Source: Nocardia kruczakiae NBRC 101016 (GTDB taxonomy: Bacteria; Actinomycetota; Actinomycetes; Mycobacteriales; Mycobacteriaceae). From it: a stretch of 64,000 bases of DNA. Both the position numbers and the translations under genes were made by a program. The stretch is from the NCBI RefSeq assembly GCF_001612965.1, contig NZ_BDBL01000011.1, positions 62,001-126,000 on the forward strand, written 5' to 3'. Below the pieces are notes generated by a model, which searched no databases, was not told where the DNA came from, and saw only the letters and a program-made list of their open reading frames with translations. Below are positions 40,803 to 51,860 of the stretch, piece by piece (within the stretch, counting starts at the first letter, position 1; the number at the start of each line of letters is the position of its first letter).

Positions 40803-41449
40803 CAGCGCACCTTATCCGGAGGGGTGCGGTACCCCACACCGCGCACGGGCTATTTCTCAGCGAAAAATCGGGGGCACCGTGTTTCCATCAGGTAAATCTG
40901 CGACGAGCTAACCGCCGGCGCACCGAAGCGAAATTCGCATGCTTTTCGGATTATTAACCTGCCCGCCCCGGCTCGGCCATCCGGACTTCTTCCGCACCAG
41001 CGGGACCAGTGTGCCACATCACATATCACACTCCCCAGCGTTGGCAAGTACAACAGGTCATTTCTTCCGCTAAGCACCGTGTGAACTGGGAATATGTGAG
41101 AATCTACGGACATGTCGCAATACTCGCGAAACAAGTCAACCGGTCAGTATCGCTTTCCCGGTCCGGAAAGTAAACAGCGTGCAGGTTAAATCTGAGATCT
41201 GCCGGAATTGCGATCACTGTCGACGTATCTATTGACGTGATTTCACTGTGCGACCTAACGTACTTCATCGCCGTCGTCGGCGCCGCGCGAAATTGCGGCG
41301 ACCGCGTACTGCGATCGCCGGAGATCGGCGATACGGTCCGAGCCCGATCTCGGCGAGGTCACTGTCGCCCCCGCCCAGGGTCCGGACAGACCGCTGCTGC
41401 CAAGCACCGCTCGACAACGCCGACGAGCTCGCACCATGAGGAGTTCACC
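40803..41449. other. Long AT-richer intergenic region upstream of whiB3
   Basis: 647 bp without a credible gene. Composition is less GC-rich than its surroundings. It holds promoters for the sigD-side gene and whiB3 and a probable long whiB3 leader with a hairpin (ATCGCCG 41314-41320, GAGAT, CGGCGAT 41326-41332). Long leaders occur at whiB3 in mycobacteria. Confidence 0.55.
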
Positions 41450-41743
41450 ATGCCCATGCCCACCCACCTCCCCGGTCCCAACGCCGACATCTGGGATTGG
41501 CAGATGCGCGGTTCGTGCCGCGGTGTGGACTCCTCCGTCTTCTTCCATCCCGACGGCGAGCGCGGACGCGCGCGCACCCAGCGGGAGTTGCGCGCCAAGG
41601 AGATCTGCCGGACCTGCCCGGTGCTCATGCAGTGCCGCAGCCACGCCCTGAAGGTCAGCGAGCCGTACGGCATCTGGGGCGGTATGTCGGAGACCGAACG
41701 CGAACTCCACGCCCGGCGCAATCGCCGCCGGATGGCCGTCTGA
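41450..41743 (+). CDS. whiB3: Redox-sensing transcription factor WhiB3
   Basis: 97 residues from ATG 41450, preceded by GAGGAG. LPGPNADIWDWQMRGSCRG leads to Fe-S cysteines Cys23, Cys53, Cys56 and Cys62 (ICRTCPVLMQCRSHAL), followed by YGIWGG at about 72-77 and a basic C terminus RRNRRRMAV. The family binds a 4Fe-4S cluster that reports O2/NO and partners the primary sigma factor. The N terminus matches mycobacterial WhiB3, not other WhiB paralogues. Confidence 0.96.
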   Translation: MPMPTHLPGPNADIWDWQMRGSCRGVDSSVFFHPDGERGRARTQRELRAKEICRTCPVLMQCRSHALKVSEPYGIWGGMSETERELHARRNRRRMAV

Positions 41744-42059
41744 CCGGCGCACGCGAAATTCGGTCGCAGCGGACCGATCCGAACCAGCTGGGGCGCCGAA
41801 TACCTAGCAAACAACCGGCCACTGAACGTGGCCGGCGACAACGGTACAGGCGCAGGTTCTCGGCCACCGCCGATTCGCCTGCCGCAGGTAGACCAACAGC
41901 CGCACCCAAGCCTCAGCGTTTCGTAAAAGTCATCGGCGTGTCACGGCGTGTCTCCATACACTCCTCGGCGTGTCGTTCTATGCGCGAAATCCGCTGGGCC
42001 ACAGGTGCGTTGCCTGACGCACCCCACCTGGAAGGAGGTCATAGCGGCGCGCTACGGTA
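41744..42059. other. whiB3 terminator and sigK promoter region
   Basis: 316 bp. CCGGCCAC (41815-41822), TGAAC, GTGGCCGG (41828-41835) makes a hairpin after whiB3. Further on CGGCGTGTC occurs three times as a direct repeat at 41934, 41944 and 41966. AGGAGG is at 42033, too far from the GTG at 42060 to be its normal ribosome site. Confidence 0.6.
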
Positions 42060-42740
42060 GTGGCCGATGACACAGAATGGAGCGTTGTGACAACGCGGCC
42101 GCCGGCCGCAGAGGGCGACTCGTTCCAAGGATCCATCGGGGACGGTCGGGTGGCCACACCGAGTGTGGACTCTGCGATCACGGCACGCGCAAGCGAAAGT
42201 ATCGAGCTGGCGGCACTTCTGGAGCGCTGCGGCCGGGCCGATCGGCAAGCATTCGCCGAGCTGTACGACCGCACGAGCGCCCGGGTATTCGGATTGGTGC
42301 TGCGTGTCCTCCACGATTCCGGTTACGCGGAGGAGACGACCCAGGAGGTCTACCTCCAGATCTGGCGCACCGCAGCCAATTTCGACCCGGCCAAGGGTTC
42401 GGCGGTGACCTGGCTGATGACGCTCGCGCATCGGCGGGCCGTCGACCGCGTCCGCGCCGAACAGGCGCACGCCCAGCGTGAGGTCACCTACGGCGCCGCG
42501 ACTCTCGGCAACGAATTCGACGAGGTCACCGAGGAAGTCGGCCGCCGACTCGAACAACAGGCCGTACGCGAGAGCCTCGCCACCCTCACCGAAACCCAGC
42601 GCGAGGCCATTTCGCTGGCATATTTCGGCGGCCGGACATATGCCGAGGTGGCTACTTACCTCGGAGTAGGGTTACCGACCGTCAAGTCCCGGATTCGGGA
42701 CGGATTGACACGACTGAAAAAGAGTTTGGGAGTGACGTGA
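42060..42740 (+). CDS. sigK: ECF sigma factor, SigK type
   Basis: 226 residues if GTG 42060 is the start; GTG 42087 or 42150 would trim an unconserved N-terminal stretch. Region 2: ARVFGLVLRVLHDSGYAEET, TTQEVYLQIWRTAANFDPAK, VTWLMTLAHRRAVDRVR. Region 4: TETQREAISLAYFGGRTYAE, LGVGLPTVKSRIRDGLTRLK. These match the SigK/ECF19 group, which in mycobacteria responds to redox through RskA. The next gene, 1 bp away, encodes its probable anti-sigma factor. Confidence 0.93.
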   Translation: MADDTEWSVVTTRPPAAEGDSFQGSIGDGRVATPSVDSAITARASESIELAALLERCGRADRQAFAELYDRTSARVFGLVLRVLHDSGYAEETTQEVYLQIWRTAANFDPAKGSAVTWLMTLAHRRAVDRVRAEQAHAQREVTYGAATLGNEFDEVTEEVGRRLEQQAVRESLATLTETQREAISLAYFGGRTYAEVATYLGVGLPTVKSRIRDGLTRLKKSLGVT

Positions 42741-42741
42741 G

Positions 42742-43050
42742 ATGAACGAGAGCCAGATCGATCTCGCGCATACGGTCGCGCTCGGATCGATCGGCGACGA
42801 GGACCAGCGCGCGGTGCAGGAGCTGTTCGACTCCGGCGATCCGGCACTGCGCGCGGACTTCGACACGGAAGTGCAACTGACCAGAGAAGCTCTTACCCTG
42901 TTCGCCTCGGCGTCGGCCGTCCAGCCACCCGCCACCCTCCGCACCCGGCTCCTGGCCGCGATCGCCGACGATCACGCCCCCGCCGCACGACATATTCGCC
43001 CACCGGCTCACCGCAACGGTGAGGAAGCCGGCCCCACCTCCCTCAACTGA
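42742..43050 (+). CDS. Short RskA-type anti-sigma protein lacking membrane anchor
   Basis: 102 residues from ATG 42742. Residues 1-70 (ESQIDLAHTVALGSIGDEDQ, FDTEVQLTREALTLFASASA, PPATLRTRLLAAI) match the N-terminal sigma-binding domain of RskA. Full-length RskA has ~230 residues with a transmembrane helix and a periplasmic sensor domain; here the protein stops after a polar tail. The stop is followed closely by a strong terminator, and no displaced RskA frame was seen. It may be a soluble SigK inhibitor, a truncation, or rely on another sensor. Confidence 0.8.
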   Translation: MNESQIDLAHTVALGSIGDEDQRAVQELFDSGDPALRADFDTEVQLTREALTLFASASAVQPPATLRTRLLAAIADDHAPAARHIRPPAHRNGEEAGPTSLN

Positions 43051-43128
43051 GCCCCCGGCGACGACCGAGCCCGGCGCAGACGCCACGCTCCAGCGAGGAT
43101 CCCCTCGCGGTCTCACCCCGAAAACGCC

Positions 43129-43165
43129 AACGGCCCGTTCACGTTTCGAACGTGAACGGGCCGTT
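43129..43165 (+). terminator. Strong hairpin terminator after the sigK operon
   Basis: AACGGCCCGTTCACGTT and AACGTGAACGGGCCGTT form a perfect 17-bp stem around TCG, followed by GCGTT. It ends the sigK transcript and may also act on groEL transcripts from the other side. Confidence 0.9.
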
Positions 43166-43231
43166 GCGTTACACAATCTGCAGTCACCGAGGATTCTCGG
43201 CCCGACCCAACCCCCACGGGTTGCGGCCCGG

Positions 43232-43294
43232 CTCGTCGATCGGTGCCCGTTGCGCACGCGACGAAGGAGCAAGCAACGGGTGCCGATCGACGAG
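43232..43294. repeat. 22-bp inverted repeat between sigK operon and groEL1
   Basis: CTCGTCGATCGGTGCCCGTTGC (43232-43253; 22 bp, quoted here only for its ends CTCGTCGATC and CCCGTTGC) pairs with 43273-43294 with two mismatches, leaving a 19-nt loop. It lies about 60 bp after the groEL1 stop and may be its terminator. Confidence 0.65.
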
Positions 43295-43355
43295 ACCTAG
43301 GGGGCCGCGACCCTGCCGGAGCGAAGCGGAGGCCAAAAATACAGAGGCCGATAAC

Positions 43356-45083
<1,728 letters not shown>

Positions 45084-45132
45084 TTACGGTGCGATCCGAA
45101 TCGCGACGGCCGCGAGGGTCATCGGTCGGTCA

Positions 45133-45435
45133 TCACTTGTCGACGACGGCCAGCAGGTCGCGCGCCGACAGGATCAGGTACTCCTCGCCGTTGTACTTGA
45201 TCTCGGTGCCGCCGTACTTGCTGTAGATGACGACGTCGCCTTCCTTGACGTCCAGCGGAATGCGCTTCTCGCCGTCCTCGTCCCACCGGCCGGGTCCTAC
45301 GGCGACGACGGTGCCCTCCTGGGGCTTCTCCTTCGCCGTGTCGGGGATGACCAGGCCGGAGGCGGTCGTCGTCTCGGCCTCGTTGGCCTGGACGAGGATC
45401 TTGTCCTCGAGCGGCTTGATGTTCACGCTCGCCAC
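45133..45435 (-). CDS. groES: 10-kDa co-chaperonin GroES
   Basis: 100 residues, ATG 45435. Mobile loop region [20 protein letters not shown], then [20 protein letters not shown] and [20 protein letters not shown]. It caps GroEL during folding. First gene of a groES-groEL1 operon with a 170-bp gap between the genes and a CIRCE element ~200 bp upstream. Confidence 0.98.
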   Translation of the reverse strand: MASVNIKPLEDKILVQANEAETTTASGLVIPDTAKEKPQEGTVVAVGPGRWDEDGEKRIPLDVKEGDVVIYSKYGGTEIKYNGEEYLILSARDLLAVVDK

Positions 45436-46124
45436 GTTGAGCCCTCCACTTTCAGGGGATTCGGTCGTCCGGGGCTGTTCCCCGGACTCACGGTTTGGTC
45501 ACGGTGTTGATGCGGCGTTCGTGGAGCGTTACCACTACCGCCGTGCCGACCCTGCGCACAGCCCCGTCGTCGCGGGTGCCGGGACCCTTGCCCAAAGTCG
45601 AGCTGGCACCTGAGCACAACCAGTGCCGACTAGCACTCTATACATGCGAGTGCCAGCGCTCAAGGGTGGGCAGTGCTGACTTCACGACACGCCCGAGGGC
45701 ATGGCAATTGATCCGAAAAATCTGTAACGTTCGGATAACGGATTGTGACAGTATGTAAGACGGTTCCGTGATCGGTCATGTCGTACGACAGCTGTGTCGT
45801 TACGGCGTGCCCATCGGCCGTAGCCGTCACGCGATCCGCCGAGTACAACAGCTTCACCCATCGCGCGACGACCTCGCGCACACCTGAGACGAGAACAAGA
45901 CCGCACGTGATCGACGGCCGGTCCCGACCCTGAAAACGGATCGCACCTGATGGGACCGAGAGCCTGACGGTATGGCGCCTCACCGGACCGCCCCCCGACG
46001 GAGGAAGACCCGTCCCGATCCGCGCGCGGAGTATTCGCCGCACAGCGGATGCCCCTGATGTCCGTTCGAGATGGTCGGTACCACCATGGCCGTCCGCTCG
46101 ACCAGCTCGAGAAGGGAGGTGAAC
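45436..46124. other. Divergent region groES / Hsp70-like gene
   Basis: 689 bp. It contains the CIRCE operator near 45631-45655 and, on the Hsp70-like side, an AT-rich stretch (45710-45765) followed by TGTCGTACGACA at 45779-45790, a perfect 12-bp palindrome. No coding frame here is convincing. Confidence 0.5.
45631..45655 (-). promoter_or_regulatory. CIRCE operator (HrcA site)
   Basis: TAGCACTC, nine bases, GAGTGCCA: the CIRCE layout with one mismatch at the outer end. HrcA bound here represses groES-groEL1 until heat or unfolding stress. Confidence 0.9.
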
Positions 46125-47714
46125 ATGCGAACATCCCTCGGTATCTCCGCCGGGAACGAGGTCGTCTGCTCGGCCGTCGTCGCCACCGCGCCCAACGGTG
46201 CCCGGAGTTTCGACTACCGCGTCGTATCGGCGGATGTGGCACATTCCGATCCGGGTGATCTGGTCGCCTCGTCGATCGAACTGATGACCACGCAGATGCC
46301 CCGCGACTATCTGCACCGCGTCGGCACGCACTCGCCCGGCGCCTCGGCGCCGCAGACCCAGCCCGTCCCGCCCGGCGCCATCGCGGTCGCCTACCGCGAT
46401 CGCGAGCAGGCGATGGCGATTCGCGCCGCGATCGGCCGGCAGCGCCGGGATGTGCAGCTCATCCCCGAAAGTACTGCGGCACTGACCTATTTGCGCGACA
46501 CCGGCCTGCTCGACCGCTACGAGACGGTGGCGGTGATCGACCTCGGCGCCTCCGGTACGACGGTCACCGTGGCCGATCTGGCCGAGGACACCGTGCTGCG
46601 TTCCGAGCGCACCGAGGCGATCAGTGGCTCCGCGGTGGACGAGCTGATCTACCACCACCTGCTGGACTGCCATTTCGCCCGCCGCGGCACCCGGCCGAAC
46701 CGGAACATGCTGATCAATCGCAGCCGGGCGGCCAAGGAGCATCTGTCCATCGCCCCGGCGGTGACCATCGACCACGTCGCCGGGCAGCCGCTGAAGCTGA
46801 CCCGCGCCGATTTCGCCGAACTGATCGCCGATCTGCTGCACGAGGCGGCCGACTACGCCCGCGCCGTCTTCGCACGCGCGCCGAAAGTCCCGGAGGCGGT
46901 GGCGATCATCGGCGGCGGCGCCAATATCGCCTCGTTGGTCGACGGACTCGACGCACTGCTCGACATCCCCGTGGTCTCGGTTCCGGAGCCGGAGGCGGTG
47001 ACCGCGAAAGGTGCGGCGCTGGTGGCCGATTCGGCCCAGCCCTCCACCTTCTCCCCGATCGCGCTGGGGAGCGACGGATCGGCCGGAACCTTCACCAAGG
47101 TGATCGGCACCCTCGTCGGCGCGGTCGTGGTGGTCGGCCTCGTGGTCGGCTACGGCGTCAAGGAACTCGTGCCGACCGCCCATCAGGATGTGACCCCGGC
47201 GGGGACGACCGATACCCAGCTGACCACCACACCCGCGCCGACCCCGATGCCCGCGGGCACACCGACCGACGGCACCGGGCAGAGCCGGACCGAACATCCG
47301 CCGGCGAGCAGCACCCAGCCGGGCAGTTCGGCACCCGGCACCTCGCCGGGCAGTTCGCTGCCGACGACCAATACCGATCAGGTCCCGCCGGTCACGCCGA
47401 CCACCAGCGCGCCGGTACTGCGGCCGGATCCGAATCTGCCGCAGATTCCGCTGCCGCCCAACCTGCCGCATCTGCTCGGTCCGCTGCTGGGAACCACCAC
47501 GCCCCAACCGGTTACGCCCGGCACGAGCACACCGAACACCCCGACGCCGGGGGCCGCGCCGACCAAGCCGGGCAACACCCGGGTTCCGGTGCTGCCGCGG
47601 TCGAGTTCCGGATCCGCGGATTCGGACCGGGCCCAGCCCGCCGAGCCGGGTGATCCCGTTCCGTCCGGACGGTCGGCAGCGCCCGGCACGACGACCGTGC
47701 AGCCCCAGGACTGA
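46125..47714 (+). CDS. Hsp70-like ATPase domain with membrane anchor and Pro/Thr tail
   Basis: 529 residues; GGGAGGT ribosome site before ATG 46125. The first ~300 residues resemble the Hsp70/actin-fold nucleotide-binding domain: TSLGISAGNEVVCSAV, VIDLGASGTTVTVADL and EAVAIIGGGANIASLV. There is no substrate-binding domain. A transmembrane helix at about 325-345 (IGTLVGAVVVVGLVVGYGVK) leads to a Pro/Thr/Ser-rich extracytoplasmic tail of ~180 residues. Such proteins are seen in Nocardia but their role is unknown; a membrane-bound regulator is plausible. Transcribed divergently from groES. Confidence 0.8.
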   Translation: MRTSLGISAGNEVVCSAVVATAPNGARSFDYRVVSADVAHSDPGDLVASSIELMTTQMPRDYLHRVGTHSPGASAPQTQPVPPGAIAVAYRDREQAMAIRAAIGRQRRDVQLIPESTAALTYLRDTGLLDRYETVAVIDLGASGTTVTVADLAEDTVLRSERTEAISGSAVDELIYHHLLDCHFARRGTRPNRNMLINRSRAAKEHLSIAPAVTIDHVAGQPLKLTRADFAELIADLLHEAADYARAVFARAPKVPEAVAIIGGGANIASLVDGLDALLDIPVVSVPEPEAVTAKGAALVADSAQPSTFSPIALGSDGSAGTFTKVIGTLVGAVVVVGLVVGYGVKELVPTAHQDVTPAGTTDTQLTTTPAPTPMPAGTPTDGTGQSRTEHPPASSTQPGSSAPGTSPGSSLPTTNTDQVPPVTPTTSAPVLRPDPNLPQIPLPPNLPHLLGPLLGTTTPQPVTPGTSTPNTPTPGAAPTKPGNTRVPVLPRSSSGSADSDRAQPAEPGDPVPSGRSAAPGTTTVQPQD

Positions 47715-47741
47715 GCCGAAGGAATCCTCTTCGGGACGGCG

Positions 47742-48776
47742 TCAGCGAATCTGGCTGGTGGACACCGAAAGTCCCGGATCGGTCGCGACCGTCAACGGGG
47801 ACGGTTCGGCGCCGCCCGCGATCACGTGGGCGCCCAGGGTGGCGATCATGACGCCGTTGTCGGTACACAGGCGCGGCTTGGGCACCCGCAGAGTCAGACC
47901 GGCTGCCGCGCATCGTTCTTCGGCCATCGACCGGATGCGGGAGTTGGCGGTCGCGCCGCCGCCGAGCACGAGCGTGTCCACACCGACATCCTGCGCCGCG
48001 CGCACGGCCTTCATGGTCAGCACATCGGCCACGGCCTCCTGGAACGACGCCGCGATATCGGGGATCGGTAGTTCGGTTCCGTTGCGCTGGGCCGCCTCGA
48101 CATAGCGGGCGACGGCGGTCTTGAGACCGGAGAAGGAGAAGTCGTACCGCGGATCACGCGGCCCGGTCATCCCGCGCGGGAAGGCGATCGCGGCCGGATC
48201 ACCGTGAGCCGCAGCGGCATCCAGCGCCGGGCCACCCGGGAAGCCGAGGTCCAGCAGTCGCGCCACCTTGTCGAACGCCTCGCCGGCGGCATCGTCGACG
48301 GTGCTGCCCATTTCGACGATCGGCTCGGCCAGGTCGGTCACCTGCAGCAGATGGGTGTGCCCGCCGGAAACGAGCAGGGCCACACACGGCGGCATCGGAC
48401 CGTGTTCGAGGGTGTCGACGGCTACGTGCCCGCCGAGATGGTTCAAGGCGAACAGCGGGATATCCCAGGCCGCCGCATAGGCTTTCGCGGCCGCGACGCC
48501 CACCAGCAGCGCACCGGCCAGGCCCGGTCCGATGGTGACGGCCAGCGCATCCGGCTTGGCGATCCCCGCCGTCGACAGGGCGCGCCGCATGGCGGGCACG
48601 ATGGCCTCGAGATGGGCGCGCGAGGCGATCTCGGGCACCACCCCACCGAACCGCGCGTGCTGGTCGACGCTGGAGGCCACCTCGTCGGCGAGGAGTTCGC
48701 AGGTGCCGTCCGGATGGCGGCGCACGATGCCGACGCCGGTTTCGTCACAGGAACTTTCGACACCCAGGACGATCAT
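47742..48776 (-). CDS. tsaD: tRNA N6-adenosine threonylcarbamoyltransferase TsaD
   Basis: 344 residues; ATG 48776 overlaps the rimI stop (ATGA). Kae1 family: [14 protein letters not shown], metal site His pair in [36 protein letters not shown], and [14 protein letters not shown]. TsaD with TsaB and TsaE attaches threonylcarbamoyl to A37 of ANN-reading tRNAs, essential in bacteria. The four genes here restore the family set minus tsaC. Confidence 0.97.
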   Translation of the reverse strand: MIVLGVESSCDETGVGIVRRHPDGTCELLADEVASSVDQHARFGGVVPEIASRAHLEAIVPAMRRALSTAGIAKPDALAVTIGPGLAGALLVGVAAAKAYAAAWDIPLFALNHLGGHVAVDTLEHGPMPPCVALLVSGGHTHLLQVTDLAEPIVEMGSTVDDAAGEAFDKVARLLDLGFPGGPALDAAAAHGDPAAIAFPRGMTGPRDPRYDFSFSGLKTAVARYVEAAQRNGTELPIPDIAASFQEAVADVLTMKAVRAAQDVGVDTLVLGGGATANSRIRSMAEERCAAAGLTLRVPKPRLCTDNGVMIATLGAHVIAGGAEPSPLTVATDPGLSVSTSQIR

Positions 48777-49306
48777 GACAGGACCTCGGAGTCGTGGGCG
48801 CGCTCGGCGCCCGGGTGCGGGAATCCGGTCATCGCCGGGCGGCGCATGGTGAACGCGTCGGCGCCGCTGGGCTGGTAGTAGCTCTTGCGCAGGCCGATGA
48901 TGTGGAAGCCGTGCTTCTCGTAGAGCGCGATGGCCGGCGCATTGTCGGTTCGCACCTCGAGGAAGACCGGTCCACCGCGCCGTCCGGCCTCGGCCAGCAA
49001 TGCGCGCAACAGCACCGTCCCGATTCCCCCGCGGTGCACGTCCGGATCGACACCGATGGTGTGGATCTCGGCCTCGGGATGGTCGACTGTGCCCAGCAGC
49101 GCGATACCCGCGTACCCGAGCATGCGCCCGGCATCGTCGCGCGCCACCAGATAGCGATTGTGCGAGCCGGCCAGCTCCGACCGGAAGGCCACGTCCGGCC
49201 AAGGATCGTCCTCCGGGAACAGCAGCAGTTCCAGTTCGACACAGCGCGCGATATCGGCCGGGCCCATCGGTTCGATATGGACCACGGGCGAGGATTCGGT
49301 ACTCAT
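48773..49306 (-). CDS. rimI: Ribosomal-protein-alanine N-acetyltransferase RimI
   Basis: 177 residues, ATG 49306 overlapping the tsaB stop (ATGA). GNAT fold with [20 protein letters not shown] (acetyl-CoA loop R/G-x-x-G-x-G/A) and [20 protein letters not shown]. It acetylates the N terminus of ribosomal S18 in E. coli; mycobacterial RimI has broader activity. Overlapping with tsaB and tsaD, the usual arrangement. Confidence 0.93.
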   Translation of the reverse strand: MSTESSPVVHIEPMGPADIARCVELELLLFPEDDPWPDVAFRSELAGSHNRYLVARDDAGRMLGYAGIALLGTVDHPEAEIHTIGVDPDVHRGGIGTVLLRALLAEAGRRGGPVFLEVRTDNAPAIALYEKHGFHIIGLRKSYYQPSGADAFTMRRPAMTGFPHPGAERAHDSEVLS

Positions 49307-49992
49307 CGCACCGCCTGATAGCTGCGTTCGACCGCATCGGGCCGGCGCAGATACAGCGGGACCAGCGGCTCCGGCGTCACGCGCGCGAGGATGTCGTGGG
49401 CGGCGCACCGCACCAGACCCGCGGGCGACGGGGTCTCCACCGGCAGCACCGAAAGATCGAAAAAGTCGACGTGCGAGGGCGATCCGGCGATCGCGGTGGC
49501 GTCCCCGGAATCCAGATCGACGGGTTTGCACACGCCCGGGCCGTCGACGCGCCCACTGCGGCGATACCGCGCCCAGTACACCTCGCGACGGCGGGCGTCG
49601 GTCACCACGAGCAGTTCGGCGCCGGAACTCTCGTCCTGCCCGCCCGGCACGTCGGACCATGCCTCCGCGGCGATGGCGTCGAGACTGCAGACGCCGTGCA
49701 CCGGCAGGCCCAGGGCGTCGCCGAAGGCGGCGGCGGTCGCCATACCGACTCGCAGGCCGGTGAACGGGCCGGGGCCGATACCCACCACGACCGCCCCGAT
49801 ATCGGTGCGCGTGCGGTCGGCCTCCTCGAGGCAGGCCAGGATCTGCGGGGTGAGCACCTCGTTGTGGGCGCGCGCGTCCACGGTCACCCGGGAGGCGAGA
49901 GTGCGGACCTGCGGCTGTGTGGCGGCCTGCTCCAGTTCCACCAGTCCTGCTGTAACGGCAGGCGTCGCGGTGTCGACAGCAAGTACAAGCAT
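49303..49992 (-). CDS. tsaB: tRNA threonylcarbamoyladenosine protein TsaB
   Basis: 229 residues, ATG 49992 ([20 protein letters not shown]). Actin-like ATPase-fold paralogue of Tsa[21 protein letters not shown] and [13 protein letters not shown]. TsaB dimerises with TsaD to form the t6A synthase core. Overlaps rimI; 259 bp separate it from the tsaE gene. Confidence 0.94.
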   Translation of the reverse strand: MLVLAVDTATPAVTAGLVELEQAATQPQVRTLASRVTVDARAHNEVLTPQILACLEEADRTRTDIGAVVVGIGPGPFTGLRVGMATAAAFGDALGLPVHGVCSLDAIAAEAWSDVPGGQDESSGAELLVVTDARRREVYWARYRRSGRVDGPGVCKPVDLDSGDATAIAGSPSHVDFFDLSVLPVETPSPAGLVRCAAHDILARVTPEPLVPLYLRRPDAVERSYQAVR

Positions 49993-50251
49993 GATTGCCT
50001 CAACGATACCGGTTGGTCACCTCCCGTATGCCATCAGCGCCGTCGGCGTATCCGCATGTCGCAACCGCGGGGCAAACCGCTGCGCGCCGGATGTGCGCAC
50101 GTCGTGACGAGGCACCCGCCCAGGGCTCGTCAACGATCAAGTGCCGCAACAACTGCCGGGGCGCCGGTGCGGCCGGGTGCGGTCGGCCGGGCCGGATTCC
50201 ACGCTGCCGCGGATTCGCCCGAGCCGCATCGGTGGCGAGCATCACAACCGA

Positions 50252-50737
50252 TCAGTACTGTCCGACCCACTCCCAGGTGGCGGTGCGTGTCTCCGATTCC
50301 GCTTCCCGATGCAGCCGCACCCGCAGATGACGGTCCGCGAGATGTTCGACCACTCCGAGACCCCATTCCACCACCACGACCGATTCGTGCAGATCGGCAT
50401 CGAGGTCCAGGGCGTCCAGTTCGTCGAGATCACCGCCCAGCCGATAGGCGTCGACATGGACCAGCGGTATCGACCCCGGCGCCGCGCCGGCGCGATGCTG
50501 GCGCGCGATGATGAAGGTCGGTGAGCTGACCCGCCCCTCGACCCCGAGCCCGGCCGCGATCCCCCGGGTCAGCGCGGTCTTCCCCGCACCGAGCGGACCG
50601 TCGAGCACCACCAGATCCCCGGGCCGCAGCTCGGCCGCCAACTCCCGGCCCAGCGCCTCGGTATCGGCGACCGTGGGCAGTTCCCGGCGCTCGGCCTCGC
50701 CCTGATCGGCCGGCGCCCCGTCGCGATGCTCAGCCAT
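50252..50737 (-). CDS. tsaE: tRNA threonylcarbamoyladenosine ATPase TsaE
   Basis: 161 residues; ATG 50737 overlaps the upstream hydrolase stop by 8 bp (ATGGCTGA). Walker A GPLGAGKTALTRGIAAGLG, SPTFIIARQH, and VVVVEWGLGVVEHL. TsaE drives turnover of the TsaB-TsaD complex through ATP hydrolysis. Last gene of the alr-hydrolase-tsaE overlap chain. Confidence 0.95.
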   Translation of the reverse strand: MAEHRDGAPADQGEAERRELPTVADTEALGRELAAELRPGDLVVLDGPLGAGKTALTRGIAAGLGVEGRVSSPTFIIARQHRAGAAPGSIPLVHVDAYRLGGDLDELDALDLDADLHESVVVVEWGLGVVEHLADRHLRVRLHREAESETRTATWEWVGQY

Positions 50738-51860
50738 TGCTCGCCTCCCGGCCCGCGCCGAATTCGACGGACGAGCCGCCGAAGACGCCCGCGCGCAACA
50801 GCAATCGCTCCAGCGCGGCATTCATCAACTCGGGATACTGCAGATGCACCATATGCGCGGCGTCGGTGACCCGGACCAGATCGGCGTCCGGGAGCCGGGC
50901 GGCGAGTTCACGCGAATTGCGGAACGGGATGATCAGATCGTGGTCGCCGCCGACGACCAGCGCCGGCCGCGGCGCGAGCACCGGCAGCGCCGCCGATTCG
51001 TCGTGGGCCTCCAGTGCCTCGAGGAATTTCACGATGGTCTCGACCGGTGTCCGATCGATCATCGAGGTGGTGAATCGCGACAGTGTGGGACTGACGTCGC
51101 CGTGGAACGAACTGACATGCAGCACCGGGGTGATCAGCCGGCGTGCGGTGACCCGTCCCGCCTGCACCAGTGCCGGGGAGGTGTGGACCAGTACCCGGAA
51201 CCCGTCGATCGCCGGACTGCGCAACAGCTGTGCCGCACCGGCACTGGTCACCCCGGCGGCGGTGGTGGACAGCAGCGCGGAGGCCAGTACGCGGCGCTCG
51301 AACAATTCGGGATCCCGGGCGGCCGCCGCGAGAATCGCCATCCCACCCATGGAATGGCCCACCAGCACCAGCGGCCCGTGGGGGGCGCACTCCTCGATCA
51401 CCCGCAGCAGGTCGCGGCCCAGCTGCGCGACCGTGCAGCTCGCACTGCTCGGCGTACCGGAGCTGCCGTGCCCGCGTAGATCGAAGAACACCATGCGGAC
51501 CTGCCCGCCCCACTGTCGCGCCAGATCGCGGCGCTGAAAGTGGAACGAATGCATGCTGTTACAGAATCCGTGCACGAAAACGACCGTGGCGGAAGGATTC
51601 TCGGCGCCGACGACACGGGCGGCAAGCGGTACGCCGTCGTCGGCCACCACGCGGCGCGCGGGGTCGCGGTCCAGCAGCGTGAAGTCCTCGTCGCGCAGGT
51701 CGTCACCGCGGGCCGGCCAGGCGACGGCGGCGCCCATTCGCCGCAGGGCCTGCGCACCGGCGAGGGCGCCCAGCACGCTCGCGGATGCCACCCCGCCCCG
51801 CAGCAGTGTGGACCGTACCCGCCGCACGTTCCGAAACCGATGTGCCCGTTCGGGTTCCAT
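50730..51860 (-). CDS. Alpha/beta hydrolase with N-terminal membrane segment
   Basis: 376 residues from ATG 51860, one base overlapping the alr stop (TGATG). Basic N terminus followed by a hydrophobic stretch (GGVASASVLGALAGAQAL, about 22-40) that may anchor it. Hydrolase core: VVFVHGFCNSMHSFHFQRRD, FFDLRGHGSSGTP, nucleophile in LVGHSMGGMAIL, Asp in VVGGDHDLIIP and His in VTDAAHMVHLQYP. The full triad is present. Mycobacterial homologues lie by alr and may act on envelope esters. Confidence 0.88.
   Translation of the reverse strand: MEPERAHRFRNVRRVRSTLLRGGVASASVLGALAGAQALRRMGAAVAWPARGDDLRDEDFTLLDRDPARRVVADDGVPLAARVVGAENPSATVVFVHGFCNSMHSFHFQRRDLARQWGGQVRMVFFDLRGHGSSGTPSSASCTVAQLGRDLLRVIEECAPHGPLVLVGHSMGGMAILAAAARDPELFERRVLASALLSTTAAGVTSAGAAQLLRSPAIDGFRVLVHTSPALVQAGRVTARRLITPVLHVSSFHGDVSPTLSRFTTSMIDRTPVETIVKFLEALEAHDESAALPVLAPRPALVVGGDHDLIIPFRNSRELAARLPDADLVRVTDAAHMVHLQYPELMNAALERLLLRAGVFGGSSVEFGAGREASNG

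Noticed and set aside
40850..41134. 94-codon minus-strand frame before whiB3
   Set aside because: No ribosome site, no protein-like pattern, lies in an AT-richer control region.
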